A stretch of DNA of 14,818 nucleotides from CAZPUI01 sp964415525 (GCA_964415525.1 CAYQAS010000106.1:1-14818); one strand, 5' to 3'; counted from the stretch's first letter, positions 1-7,971 are shown. Numbers and translations are program-made. Notes: a model not told the origin generated them from the sequence alone.

Positions 1-75
1 GACGGACCGGCTACCCACTGGTTGTCGGCCCTCTGCTGCATCTTAACCGGCTGTGCCTAAGCCGCCAGCGCCATA
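1..75 (+). pseudogene. nrdJ: Upstream coding remnant of nrdJ interrupted by TAA at 58-60
   Basis: Read in the same frame as the downstream reductase ORF, these bases end in ALCCILTGCA, then a stop (TAA at 58-60), then AASAIMAGELGP. Class II reductases have an uninterrupted segment here with a Tyr-like residue at the stop (pattern ...ILTGxAYAASA...). The coding sequence therefore continues left of the window and the stop breaks it. The stretch also holds TTA and ATA codons, which are very unusual for the otherwise strongly G/C-ending gene, and its first 30 bases do not match the family pattern. A run of base-call errors at a contig edge is the simplest explanation. A true nonsense mutation is the alternative. 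Confidence 0.6.
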
Positions 76-1779
76 ATGGCCGGCGAACTGGGCCCCGTCA
101 AAGGCTACGAGCCCACTCGCTCCCACTTGCTGCGGGTCATCAGCAACCACCGCCGCGCCGCCTACAACGCTCCGGATGGCGAATACGAGGCCCTCTCCAT
201 CAAGCCCCAGGGCCTACATGGCCGCAGCGTGCCCAAGTCCATGGTGGATGCCGCACGGCATGCCTGGGACCGCGCCCTGGAACTGGGTGAGAAACACGGC
301 TACCGCAACGCCCAGGTGTCCGTCCTGGCGCCCACGGGCACCATCGGCCTCCTGATGGATTGCGACACCACCGGCGTCGAACCCGATTTCGCCCTCGTGA
401 AGTTCAAGAAGCTCGCGGGCGGTGGCTACTTCAAGCTCGTGAACCGCGGCATTCCCGAGGCGCTGGCCCGCCAGGGCTACACCCCTGACCAGATCCGCGC
501 CATCGAGCGCCACGTGGTGGGCTGGCAGGAGATCACAGACGAGACCCCCGGCATCACCCGCAATGATCTGCTGGCGAAGGGCTGGACTGTGGAAGAGCTC
601 ACCGAGCTCGAGCAGAAGGTGGCCGGAGCCTTCGATCCCACCTACGTCTTACCCATGGACCGCCTGAAGGGCGCCTTCAGCGAGGCTGCTGTGGAGCAGT
701 TCGTGCTGGCCCTCACGGGCACCATGACCGTTGAAGGCGCGCCCTTCCTGCGGGACGAGCACCTGCCGATCTTTGATTGCGCCAACCGCTGCGGAAAGAC
801 CGGCCGCCGCTTCATCGCCCCCAACGGCCACCTGCGCATGATGGGCGCCGCCCAGCCGTTCCTCTCCGGCGCCATCAGCAAGACCATCAACATGCCCGGC
901 GAGAGCACGGTGGAGGAGATCGCCGCGGTCTACGACGAGGCTTGGCGCCTGATGATCAAGGCCGTCGCCCTCTATCGCGATGGCTCCAAGATGAGCCAGG
1001 CCCTGGCCACGAACCTGGATCTCCTGGAAGGCATCGACACCCTCACGGATGATGAGGCCACGCCCGCTGTGAAGGCTCCTGTGGTGGCCCAGGCGCTGGT
1101 GCAGCAGGTGGTGCGCACCTACCGCCGCAAGTTGCCCCATCGCCGCGGTGGTTACACCCAGGCGGCCTCCATCGCCGGTACCAAGCTCTACCTGCGAACC
1201 GGGGAATACGAGGACGGCGCCCTCGGCGAGATATTCCTCGACGTCTACAAGGAAGGCGCCGCCTTCCGCAGCCTCCTCAATAGCTTCGCCGTGGCCGTCT
1301 CCATGGGCCTGCAGTACGGCGTGCCGCTCGAGGAGTATTGCGACGCGTTCCTCTTCACGAAGTTCGAGCCCAACGGCATGGTGCGCGGCTCCGACACCGT
1401 GAAGTTCGCCACCAGCCTCATCGATTTCATCTTCCGGGACCTCGCTATTTCCTACCTCGGTCGTCATGACCTCGCTCAGGTGGATCCCGAGGACCTCGTG
1501 AAAATGAGCCCCGAACACTTGAAGCCCGAGAGCCGTGCCGCCAACTTCCCCCCGGCGGGCACGCCGCTTCCCTTCGATGCCATGCCGGCCGAGGTGGCCC
1601 TGGTGCCGCAGCCGGTCCTCGTTTCCAGTGGTGCCGCCACGGCCCGCAGCGCCCAGCAGAGCGCCCGAGAGAAGGGCTACACGGGCGATCCCTGCCCCGA
1701 GTGTGGCCACCTCACCCTGGTGCGCAACGGCGCCTGCCTGAAGTGCCAGACCTGCGGGGCGACCACCGGCTGCTCGTAG
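76..1779 (+). CDS. nrdJ: Adenosylcobalamin-dependent (class II) ribonucleotide reductase, C-terminal part
   Basis: This enzyme reduces ribonucleotides to deoxyribonucleotides in the cytoplasm, using adenosylcobalamin as radical source and needing no oxygen. The visible 567 residues begin in the catalytic barrel: APTGTIGLLMDCDTTG near residues 85-100 and KFKKLAGGGYFK near 109-120 are hallmarks of the long NrdJ form. Further along are CANRCGKTGRRF and a SKTINMPGES segment, then the TSCPD-type region (KLYLRTGEYEDGALGEIF, about residues 371-388). The tail is a zinc-ribbon/redox module with Cys540, 543, 554, 557, 560 and 566. The N-terminal half, including the ATP-cone/NPCSE part, lies outside the window. 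The ATG at 76 is probably an internal methionine, not the native start, because homology continues upstream through the stop at 58-60. Family assignment is very secure; intactness is uncertain. Confidence 0.93.
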   Translation: MAGELGPVKGYEPTRSHLLRVISNHRRAAYNAPDGEYEALSIKPQGLHGRSVPKSMVDAARHAWDRALELGEKHGYRNAQVSVLAPTGTIGLLMDCDTTGVEPDFALVKFKKLAGGGYFKLVNRGIPEALARQGYTPDQIRAIERHVVGWQEITDETPGITRNDLLAKGWTVEELTELEQKVAGAFDPTYVLPMDRLKGAFSEAAVEQFVLALTGTMTVEGAPFLRDEHLPIFDCANRCGKTGRRFIAPNGHLRMMGAAQPFLSGAISKTINMPGESTVEEIAAVYDEAWRLMIKAVALYRDGSKMSQALATNLDLLEGIDTLTDDEATPAVKAPVVAQALVQQVVRTYRRKLPHRRGGYTQAASIAGTKLYLRTGEYEDGALGEIFLDVYKEGAAFRSLLNSFAVAVSMGLQYGVPLEEYCDAFLFTKFEPNGMVRGSDTVKFATSLIDFIFRDLAISYLGRHDLAQVDPEDLVKMSPEHLKPESRAANFPPAGTPLPFDAMPAEVALVPQPVLVSSGAATARSAQQSAREKGYTGDPCPECGHLTLVRNGACLKCQTCGATTGCS

Positions 1780-1793
1780 GCTCAGGCGCGCTC

Positions 1794-1838
1794 GATCAAG
1801 GCACGGGGCGGTCCATGCGACCGCCCCGTGCCTTGATC
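1794..1838. terminator. Long perfect hairpin between convergent genes (possible bidirectional terminator)
   Basis: A 20-bp perfect inverted repeat (1794-1813 paired with 1819-1838, arm GATCAAGGCACGGGGCGGTC) has a 5-nt loop, CATGC. It lies 14 bases after the nrdJ stop and about 70 bases beyond the stop of the convergent gene ending at 1906. Neither side carries a T-run, so it is not a canonical intrinsic terminator. It may stop transcription with help, protect 3' ends, or limit read-through between the two convergent units. Confidence 0.6.
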
Positions 1839-1905
1839 ATGTCTGCCGATCAGCAATCGCGATTGGAGCAGGGGATCCCAGAGCCCAGCAGGCCTTTCGG
1901 GTCCA

Positions 1906-4413
1906 TCAGCCGATCCGCTCCACCACACCTTCGGCGCCTCTCACGCGCACTCGCTGGCCGTTCTCCAGCAGGCTCAGACAGTCACGGACGGACATGACGG
2001 CGGGGATCTTCATCTCCCGGGCCGTGACGGCGCCGTGGGAGAGCGGACCGCCGCTCTCGGTGACGACGGCGGAGGCGCGGTAGAAGAGTGGCGTCCACGT
2101 TGGATTGGTGGTGCGGGCGACGAGCACGGCGCCCTTGGGGAAGGTGGCGAAGTCCTCAGAGGAGCGCACGAGGTGCACCTCTCCTTCCGCCGTGCCGGGG
2201 CTGCCGGGCAGACCCTTGAAGTGATCGCCGGTGCTCAGCGGAGCAGGGGCCTCCCCCAGGATCCAAGCGGGTTTTTCGTCACGGTGCTGGAGGTAGGCTG
2301 CCTTTTCGGCGTACACCGCCTCCGAGAGGGCGGCCCAGGTGTCGGCATCCTCGTGGCGCACGGCCTGCTCCAGCGCATCCCGGTGGGCGAAGAAGACATC
2401 CATGGGCTCCTTGAGAACGCCCTGGACCACGAGCCGCGCTCCCAGCTCCCGCAGGCCGCGGCGCAGGGGCAGGGTGAGTCGGGTGGTCTGGTAGTGCTCC
2501 AGGTCGTCCAGACTCGTATAGAGGCGCGCGAGGCGGAGGATCTCGCTGAGGAAGAAATGGAGGTCGGCGGGGACCTTGTCCATGAGCTCCGCCTCCGTGT
2601 GGAACATGCTGCGCTTGAGGGCGGCCTCGCGCTCTGCGGGATCCTCATCCAGCGGCCCTGCCAGCAGCAGCCTCAGGTTGTCCAACACCACCCAGGGGGC
2701 TTCGACCCAGGTGGCGTGGTAGGCGTCGAACTCCACCTCCCGGTGGCCGTGGTCCCGCAGGAAGGTTTCGAACCGAGCCTGGAAGCCAGGGTGGGCTTCC
2801 AGCAGGCGGTTCGACACCAGCTGTCGGGAAGGGGTCTCCTGTATCAGTTTGGCCAGAACCGGCTCCGCCTCGATCTGGCGGGCCATCTGCCACAGCTCTC
2901 GGTTGATGACGGAGGTCTTGGTGTCGCAGCTCGCCAGCAGGGCATCGAAGAGGATCGGCGCCTGCGCGCGTCCCACGGCCATGGCGAGGAAGCCGAAGAG
3001 GAAGCGGTAGAGGCTGCCGTGGGTGATGGAAATGGCGATGTTGGGGAGGAAGTACTGGGCGCCCAGCTCCTGCACCTCCAGCACGAAGTCCCACACCTCG
3101 GCGAGGTTTTTGGAACCCAACGGCTCCGCCATGAGGCGGCCGATGGAGAGCAGGTAGTGGTCCAGGTCGCGGCTCCACTGCGCTGGCAGCTCCAGCACCC
3201 AGGGGAAGTCGCGGCGCAGGGTGGGGATGCGGGCGCGCAGGTCGTCGAGGCCCTTCACCTCCAGCGGGCTGCGGCCCAGGTAGAGGTGCACCGCGTTCTG
3301 ATTGCCGTAGATGTAGTGCCCGTGCATGCCGAACCAGAGCCCCTCGAAGGGCGGCATATCCATCAGCTTCAGGCTGTGCTCCAGGCTGCGGTGGAAGCCT
3401 GACTGCACGAAGTCCCAGGTGAGGGGCGTGATGACCGTGGGGAAGCGTTCCGCGGATTCGTCCCGGGTCCATTTCGGCGGGATGGACGTGATGGGCCGCG
3501 CCTGCAGCAGGAAGAGTGCCCCGGCTTCGATGCCCCACTCGATGTCCTGGGGGAAGCGGCACGACCGTTCCACCGCCACCAGCAGCTCCGAGAGCGCCCG
3601 CAGCTGCGGTTCGGAGAGGCAGGGTGCTTCGGCATCGGTGTCACTCAGCAGCACCTCCTCGGTCCCCTGTTCGGCGCACACGATCTTGGCGTGCTTGCGG
3701 GCGATGACCGCCTCCTTCACCGCCAGGGTCGCCTTGTCCACGATCCACTGGTCCACCTCGCCCTCGCCGCTCACGACGCTCTCTCCGAGCCCATAGTTGG
3801 CGTTGAGGATCATCTCGCCCAGGTGACCCTGGATGGGGTTCACGCTGAAACCCACCCCCGCCACGTCGCATCGCACCATGCGCTGCACGACAACGGCCAT
3901 GGCGGCGCGGTGGTGATCGAAACCGCGCTCGTGGCGGTAGGCGATGGCACGGTCCATCCACAGCGAGAGGAAGCAGTCGCGGATGCGCCGCAGGATCTCC
4001 ACCTCTCCCGTGACATTGAGGAACGTGTCGTGCTGGCCCGCAAAGGCCGCTCCGGCGAGGTCTTCCAGGGTGGAAGAAGAACGCACCGAGAAGGCCTGGG
4101 AACCCGGGAAGGCCGCCAGCTGCGCACGTAATTCCTCCTGTAGCGCCTCGGGCAGGGGGCGTGCGGCGAGCTGCGTCCTGAGCGCCTCCGCCTGGTCCCG
4201 GAGCCGGGCGGGATCGTCATAGGCGAAACCGGCGAGCGCGCCCTCCAGTCCCTCGAACCCACGCATGAACGCACGGTAGGTGTCCGCCACCACGACGAAG
4301 CCCGGCGGCACCGCGAAGCCTTCCTGGGTCATGCGCGCCAGGCTCGCGCCCTTGCCGCCGGTCTGCTCCAGCGCGGCGCAGGCCTTGTCCTCGAATCGCA
4401 GGGTCAGGGGCAT
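1906..4413 (-). CDS. Rifampicin-phosphotransferase/PEP-synthase-like phosphotransferase (substrate unknown)
   Basis: 835 residues with the order ATP-binding domain, large helical substrate domain, swivelling phosphohistidine domain. The N-terminal PPDK-type nucleotide-binding domain shows TGGKGASLARM (Lys21), FSVRSSSTLEDL (Arg111), and the closing QDIEWG (289-294) and LQARPIT (303-309). The C-terminal swivel domain has GGPLSHGAVTAREMKIPAV with the phosphorylatable His793. There is no PEP/pyruvate-binding TIM barrel after it, so this is not a true PEP synthase or PPDK. Length and domain order fit rifampicin phosphotransferase (about 865 residues), which moves the beta-phosphate of ATP onto a bulky hydroxyl. 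It is the last gene of a four-gene minus-strand operon, and its ATG overlaps the stop of the PAP2 gene by 10 bases. That context points to phosphorylation of a lipid or lipid-linked alcohol; antibiotic inactivation is the alternative. The architecture is secure, the substrate is not. Confidence 0.85.
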   Translation of the reverse strand: MPLTLRFEDKACAALEQTGGKGASLARMTQEGFAVPPGFVVVADTYRAFMRGFEGLEGALAGFAYDDPARLRDQAEALRTQLAARPLPEALQEELRAQLAAFPGSQAFSVRSSSTLEDLAGAAFAGQHDTFLNVTGEVEILRRIRDCFLSLWMDRAIAYRHERGFDHHRAAMAVVVQRMVRCDVAGVGFSVNPIQGHLGEMILNANYGLGESVVSGEGEVDQWIVDKATLAVKEAVIARKHAKIVCAEQGTEEVLLSDTDAEAPCLSEPQLRALSELLVAVERSCRFPQDIEWGIEAGALFLLQARPITSIPPKWTRDESAERFPTVITPLTWDFVQSGFHRSLEHSLKLMDMPPFEGLWFGMHGHYIYGNQNAVHLYLGRSPLEVKGLDDLRARIPTLRRDFPWVLELPAQWSRDLDHYLLSIGRLMAEPLGSKNLAEVWDFVLEVQELGAQYFLPNIAISITHGSLYRFLFGFLAMAVGRAQAPILFDALLASCDTKTSVINRELWQMARQIEAEPVLAKLIQETPSRQLVSNRLLEAHPGFQARFETFLRDHGHREVEFDAYHATWVEAPWVVLDNLRLLLAGPLDEDPAEREAALKRSMFHTEAELMDKVPADLHFFLSEILRLARLYTSLDDLEHYQTTRLTLPLRRGLRELGARLVVQGVLKEPMDVFFAHRDALEQAVRHEDADTWAALSEAVYAEKAAYLQHRDEKPAWILGEAPAPLSTGDHFKGLPGSPGTAEGEVHLVRSSEDFATFPKGAVLVARTTNPTWTPLFYRASAVVTESGGPLSHGAVTAREMKIPAVMSVRDCLSLLENGQRVRVRGAEGVVERIG

Positions 4414-5252
4414 CGGTCGTCCTTCTTCTCAAAGTGGCGGGACCAGGCGAGGGCCATCGCGGCCAGCGCGAAACCTGCCAGGAGGTCCACGGCGTAGTGG
4501 TAGCGGAGGTAGAGGGTGGAACCCCACAAGCCCACGCAGGGCACGAGATAGAGCCAGAAACGCCAACGGGAATGGCGTGCGTCGAAGCCCAGCAGGAAGG
4601 CGGACACGGCGCAGTGGAGGCTGGGAAAGACATCCACGCCGTTCGAGCCCGCCCGCACCACCGCATCATTCCAGTGGGTGAAGGCCCATCCCGTGAGCGG
4701 CGTGTGGAAGGAGCTGGCCATCGCGATCCAGGGGCCCCAGGCGGGCACAAAGGAATAGCCGAGGAAGCCCAGGCCATAGATGGTGAAGAGACCCACGTGG
4801 AACGCGCGCAGGGTGCGCAGGTCGCGGCGGTAGATCCACACGAAACTCAACACCAGGTATGGGAAGAAGAGCAGGTAGCAGAACGAGAGCGCCTCTGTGA
4901 GCACCGGATGGATGTGGGATTCCAGGCGCAGGCTGAGGTTGGTGCCGACCAGCAGGCGGTCGAGGTGCTGTAGGCTCGCGTCCAATCGCAGCGGAGACAG
5001 CTTGGGGATGGCGCCCTTCATGTGCATGAAGAACACGTTCATGGCCACGGGGTGGAAGGCCAGGCGCAGGAGCCATCGCCCCCGGCTGGGTTCGCGTTCG
5101 CAGGCGGCGATGAGCGAGAGGTCGAGCGCCAGGAAACCCAGGTAGAGCAGTGCCTCGGGGCTGAAAGGGCCGACTACGGCGACGAAACGTGCCCAGGTGA
5201 CCAGCAGGAAGAGCCCGAAGACCACCTCGTGGGGCAGGATCCGGCGGCTCAT
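4404..5252 (-). CDS. PAP2-superfamily integral membrane phosphatase/phosphotransferase
   Basis: 282 residues with about six hydrophobic segments (for example residues 10-28, 33-51, 121-140, 150-170, 232-248 and 256-270). The PAP2 active site is clear in the C-terminal half: FPSLHCA with His213 as the likely proton donor, and LRYHYAVDLLAG with His252 as nucleophile and Asp256. The spacing resembles the Aur1/inositol-phosphotransferase branch (PAP2_3). Such enzymes dephosphorylate lipid phosphates or transfer phospho-head groups on the membrane surface. The start is the ATG at 5252 because it overlaps the acyltransferase stop as ATGA and reads straight into the first membrane segment; upstream in-frame codons lie inside the acyltransferase gene. 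The 3' end overlaps the next gene by 10 bases. The substrate cannot be told from sequence. Confidence 0.87.
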   Translation of the reverse strand: MSRRILPHEVVFGLFLLVTWARFVAVVGPFSPEALLYLGFLALDLSLIAACEREPSRGRWLLRLAFHPVAMNVFFMHMKGAIPKLSPLRLDASLQHLDRLLVGTNLSLRLESHIHPVLTEALSFCYLLFFPYLVLSFVWIYRRDLRTLRAFHVGLFTIYGLGFLGYSFVPAWGPWIAMASSFHTPLTGWAFTHWNDAVVRAGSNGVDVFPSLHCAVSAFLLGFDARHSRWRFWLYLVPCVGLWGSTLYLRYHYAVDLLAGFALAAMALAWSRHFEKKDDRCP

Positions 5253-6442
5253 GCCTGTCCCGCGAGGTGGGCGACCAGCTGTGCGTGCAAGGCCCGCAGC
5301 CGCGGACGAAGGCCGGGGCAGGTGAGGGCATTCCACACCGCCACGCCCAGTTTCTTCGCGCGGTAGGTGGCGAGGAGCCCTCCAAGGCTGAGAGCGACCC
5401 AGAGGCCGAGCCACGCGGGGTGCCCCGTGGTCAAGGCGGTGACGATCACGGCGAGGCTCCAGAGGCCAAGCAGAGGCACACCCACCAGCAGGCGCCAAAG
5501 GGCGATGACATTGCGGTCGTCGGGCAGGGTGCGTCCGGCCCAGGCAGACGCCAACACCACCGGCAGGTTGAGGACGGTGGCGGCGAGGGGCAACGGCGCC
5601 AGCAGCAGGAAGCCAAGGATATAGAGCGCGACAGGGCCGGTGGGGACGAGCGGGACGCCTTGGTGTCGCAGGGCGTGGCGCGGGAGTTCCTGCTGCAGGG
5701 CTTCCCAGGCCTCGGCAAGCGCCATGGGGACGTCCGTCTCACAGGCCTTTAGGGCCGCGGCGTAACGGATTCTCGTGCCCAGGGTGGCGGCATAGGCCAG
5801 GGCCTCCACCCGCGCCTGGGTGGGTGCATCCGGCACGTTCAGGCCCACGGCTTCCAGGGCCTGCACCAGCCGGTCGTGGCGTGCGCGCATGCTCGCCTTG
5901 GGCGTGAGGGCGGGATCCACGGTGAGATCCACCGGGGCACCCAGGACCACCTCCACGCGGCTTCGGAAGGCCCAGGCCCGCTCATATTGCAAGGCCACAG
6001 GTAGCACCGTGAGGGCCACGCCCCGCGCCAGGACGTCGTCCAGAATGCGGGCGGTGCCGGTCTTGATGGGCAAATGGCTCGGACCCAGGCTGCTGGTGCC
6101 TTCGGGGAAGATCACGAGGTTGCGCCCGGAGGCCAGGTGGTCGGCGCAGACCGCGAGGGACGCGAGGCTCGACTCCGCCGCGCCGCCGTCCTTCTCCCGC
6201 GTGACGCCGATGCCATCGAAGAAGAAACGCAGCAGGGGATGCTTCATCCACTGCGTGGACACCATGAACGTGGGCGTCCGCAGAACTTCCCGCAGTACGA
6301 AGCCATCCACCAGGCCATTGCGGTGGAGGCTGACATAGAGGATCGGGTCCGGGGCGGCGAGGTGCGCCGCGCCAGAGAGGTCGACGCGGCTGTACCAGAG
6401 GCGTGCGCAGAGGCGGTGCAGAACGTTGCGGTGGTCAGTCAC
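5249..6442 (-). CDS. PlsC-like 1-acyl-glycerophosphate/glycerol acyltransferase with C-terminal membrane segments
   Basis: 397 residues from the GTG at 6442, which overlaps the stop of the preceding gene (GTGACTGA). The N-terminal two-fifths is an LPLAT domain. Its motif I is SLHRNGLVDG (His40, Asp46), with five rather than the usual four residues between His and Asp. GIGVTREKDG (78-87) looks like motif II, IFPEGTSS (111-118) is motif III, and LPVALQYE (147-154) probably motif IV. The C-terminal part (about 255-375) has several hydrophobic stretches predicting membrane segments. The family transfers an acyl chain from acyl-ACP or acyl-CoA to a glycerol-phosphate or similar hydroxyl at the inner membrane. 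The HX5D form is known in GPT2/SCT1-like eukaryotic and some bacterial members, so the enzyme is probably active. It is the second gene of the operon, and it overlaps the PAP2 gene by 4 bases. Confidence 0.85.
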   Translation of the reverse strand: MTDHRNVLHRLCARLWYSRVDLSGAAHLAAPDPILYVSLHRNGLVDGFVLREVLRTPTFMVSTQWMKHPLLRFFFDGIGVTREKDGGAAESSLASLAVCADHLASGRNLVIFPEGTSSLGPSHLPIKTGTARILDDVLARGVALTVLPVALQYERAWAFRSRVEVVLGAPVDLTVDPALTPKASMRARHDRLVQALEAVGLNVPDAPTQARVEALAYAATLGTRIRYAAALKACETDVPMALAEAWEALQQELPRHALRHQGVPLVPTGPVALYILGFLLLAPLPLAATVLNLPVVLASAWAGRTLPDDRNVIALWRLLVGVPLLGLWSLAVIVTALTTGHPAWLGLWVALSLGGLLATYRAKKLGVAVWNALTCPGLRPRLRALHAQLVAHLAGQA

Positions 6443-7868
6443 GGGCCACCTCCAGGGTCGCGGGCCAGGGATCGCGCAGGGGGCGCCAGCCCGCGCGCAG
6501 CTGGGTGAGCGCGGTGATCCAGCCGGATGGGGCCACCACCCGCGGTCGGCCCCAGGTGGTGGTGAGCAGGAGCCCGACACCCTCGAACCAGGGCTCGACG
6601 CTTCGGGAGAGCGCGATATCCACCAGATCGTCGCCTGTGAGCGTGTAGCGCCCCGCCCGTTTGATCAGATCGATGGTGATGGGGCCGCGCAGGTGAAAGG
6701 CGCGGTAGATGAGTTCCGTGCAGACGATGCAGTTGGAGACGTTGAAGTCGAAGCCGAAATCGTAGGGTTTCCCGAGATGCCCAAAGGCTTCCGCCAGGGC
6801 CTGCCCGAGGGCTTCTGGTTCGAGACGGGGCCGCAGCACGGCCACATGGTCCACCCGCAGGGCGGCCTCCAGGGGGCGGATCAGAACCCGGGGGCTGATG
6901 GCTTCCAACACATAACCGGAAGGGCTCGGAACCTTTGGCCAGGCGTCCTGGTGCTTCAGGACGTAGGGATGGTCGGCGATGCCCAGGGCTGCGAGGTCGT
7001 CTGGATGGCGGATGTAGAGCGCCGCGTGAGCCCAGAATCCCGGCAGGATCGACGTCGTGAGCTTGCCCTCCGCCCGCACCAGCAGGATGTCCCCCGTGCG
7101 TAGTTCCGAGGTGAGGTGGGCCACCATCCGAGGGCTGAGGGTGCGGGACCGCCCGCTACCCTTGCTCGCCAAGGCACGGGCGACCCGCCCGCCCAATCGG
7201 GATCCGCCGTGGCGGAGCGGGGCGAGGAGCAGGCGTAGGGCAACCCGGAGATCCCGGCGCAGACGGACGCTCCAGATGAGTGCGAGCTGCTTGCGAACCC
7301 GCCGCTGCAGAGGCGGAATCAGGGTGAGCACCCACCCGTAGGTTTCGGGATGCGCCTGCCCGAGCCGATGCAGGGCCCGGCGTTGCTGGCGCCAGCGCCA
7401 GTGGGCGCGCGAGAGGGCCCAGAGGTTGGAGGGGGCGCTGAATGCCTCGATCAGTTCGTCGAAAAAGCCCGCCGGCACATCCAGCTTGGGATCCGGCTCG
7501 TTGATCTTCGTGCGGATGAGGGGCGAGGACTCAAAGGACCGGATGAAGTGGAGGGAGCGGGCATAGAGCGCCAGCGCCGCCCCGTAGGCCACCGCAAAGG
7601 CCTCGATGGGCATGGGGGAGCCCGTGTCCGCCTCGTGCTCCCGCCAGCGGTCCATCAGTTCGTAGCAGGTGCGGCGATGTTTCCGGTAGGCCAGGAGCAT
7701 TTCCCGCAGACGGTCGTCCTCATCCGGCGTGAAATAGCCCCGCGCCTGGGGCGACCAGTGATCCATCGCCCACTGGACATCGGCTTCCACCTTCGAGAAG
7801 CCCAGCACCATCTCCTTCAGTGCTTGAAGATCCTGCTGGAGGCTCTGCTGACAAGCATCGGGATCCAC
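6435..7868 (-). CDS. YiiX/YebB-like permuted NlpC/P60 cysteine hydrolase with a long helical N-terminal domain
   Basis: 477 residues from a GTG at 7868, preceded by AGGAG with a 4-base spacer. The C-terminal half (about 245-430) is the circularly permuted papain-like fold of the YiiX/YaeF group. LRTGDILLVRAEG (256-268) opens the domain, the catalytic His281 sits in FWAHAALYIRH, and the nucleophile Cys383 lies in NCIVCTELIYRAF. In this group the His precedes the Cys, the reverse of ordinary NlpC/P60 enzymes. Relatives include LRAT-type enzymes, which act on acyl-lipid bonds; others cleave amide bonds. Residues 1-240 are helix-rich and charged with no motif I recognise. I see no signal peptide, so a cytoplasmic or membrane-peripheral location is likely. 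It is the first gene of the four-gene lipid-type operon. Fold and catalytic pair are confident; reaction unknown. Confidence 0.82.
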   Translation of the reverse strand: MDPDACQQSLQQDLQALKEMVLGFSKVEADVQWAMDHWSPQARGYFTPDEDDRLREMLLAYRKHRRTCYELMDRWREHEADTGSPMPIEAFAVAYGAALALYARSLHFIRSFESSPLIRTKINEPDPKLDVPAGFFDELIEAFSAPSNLWALSRAHWRWRQQRRALHRLGQAHPETYGWVLTLIPPLQRRVRKQLALIWSVRLRRDLRVALRLLLAPLRHGGSRLGGRVARALASKGSGRSRTLSPRMVAHLTSELRTGDILLVRAEGKLTTSILPGFWAHAALYIRHPDDLAALGIADHPYVLKHQDAWPKVPSPSGYVLEAISPRVLIRPLEAALRVDHVAVLRPRLEPEALGQALAEAFGHLGKPYDFGFDFNVSNCIVCTELIYRAFHLRGPITIDLIKRAGRYTLTGDDLVDIALSRSVEPWFEGVGLLLTTTWGRPRVVAPSGWITALTQLRAGWRPLRDPWPATLEVARD

Positions 7869-7892
7869 AGCGCTCCTGGGAGGGGAACGTCC

Positions 7893-7921
7893 ATTGTCCC
7901 TGGGGAACTATGAAGGGTAAA
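7893..7921 (-). promoter_or_regulatory. Candidate sigma70-type promoter of the four-gene operon
   Basis: On the minus strand TTTACC (7916-7921) and GACAAT (7893-7898) are separated by 17 bases. Each hexamer matches 4 of 6 consensus positions. The pair lies 25-53 bases upstream of the GTG at 7868, the only spacer before the operon. The match is weak, so this is a candidate only. Confidence 0.33.
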
Positions 7922-7971
7922 GGGCGGCTTGGTTTCCGGTATGGATCCGGCGAATCAGAACGCGAACGAAT

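Noticed and set aside
649..1710. 353-codon minus-strand open frame inside nrdJ
   Set aside because: It is antisense to a clearly conserved coding region, its translation is low-complexity Gly/Ala/His/Glu, and it arises from GC-rich codon bias.
2035..3402. 455-codon plus-strand open frame inside the RPH-like gene
   Set aside because: It lies antisense to a gene with full domain motifs, and its protein has no recognisable family and the composition of a shadow frame.
5253..5498. N-terminal extension of the PAP2 frame to 5498
   Set aside because: It overlaps the acyltransferase by about 250 bases, its sequence is Arg/Pro-rich shadow, and the ATGA junction at 5252 explains the start.
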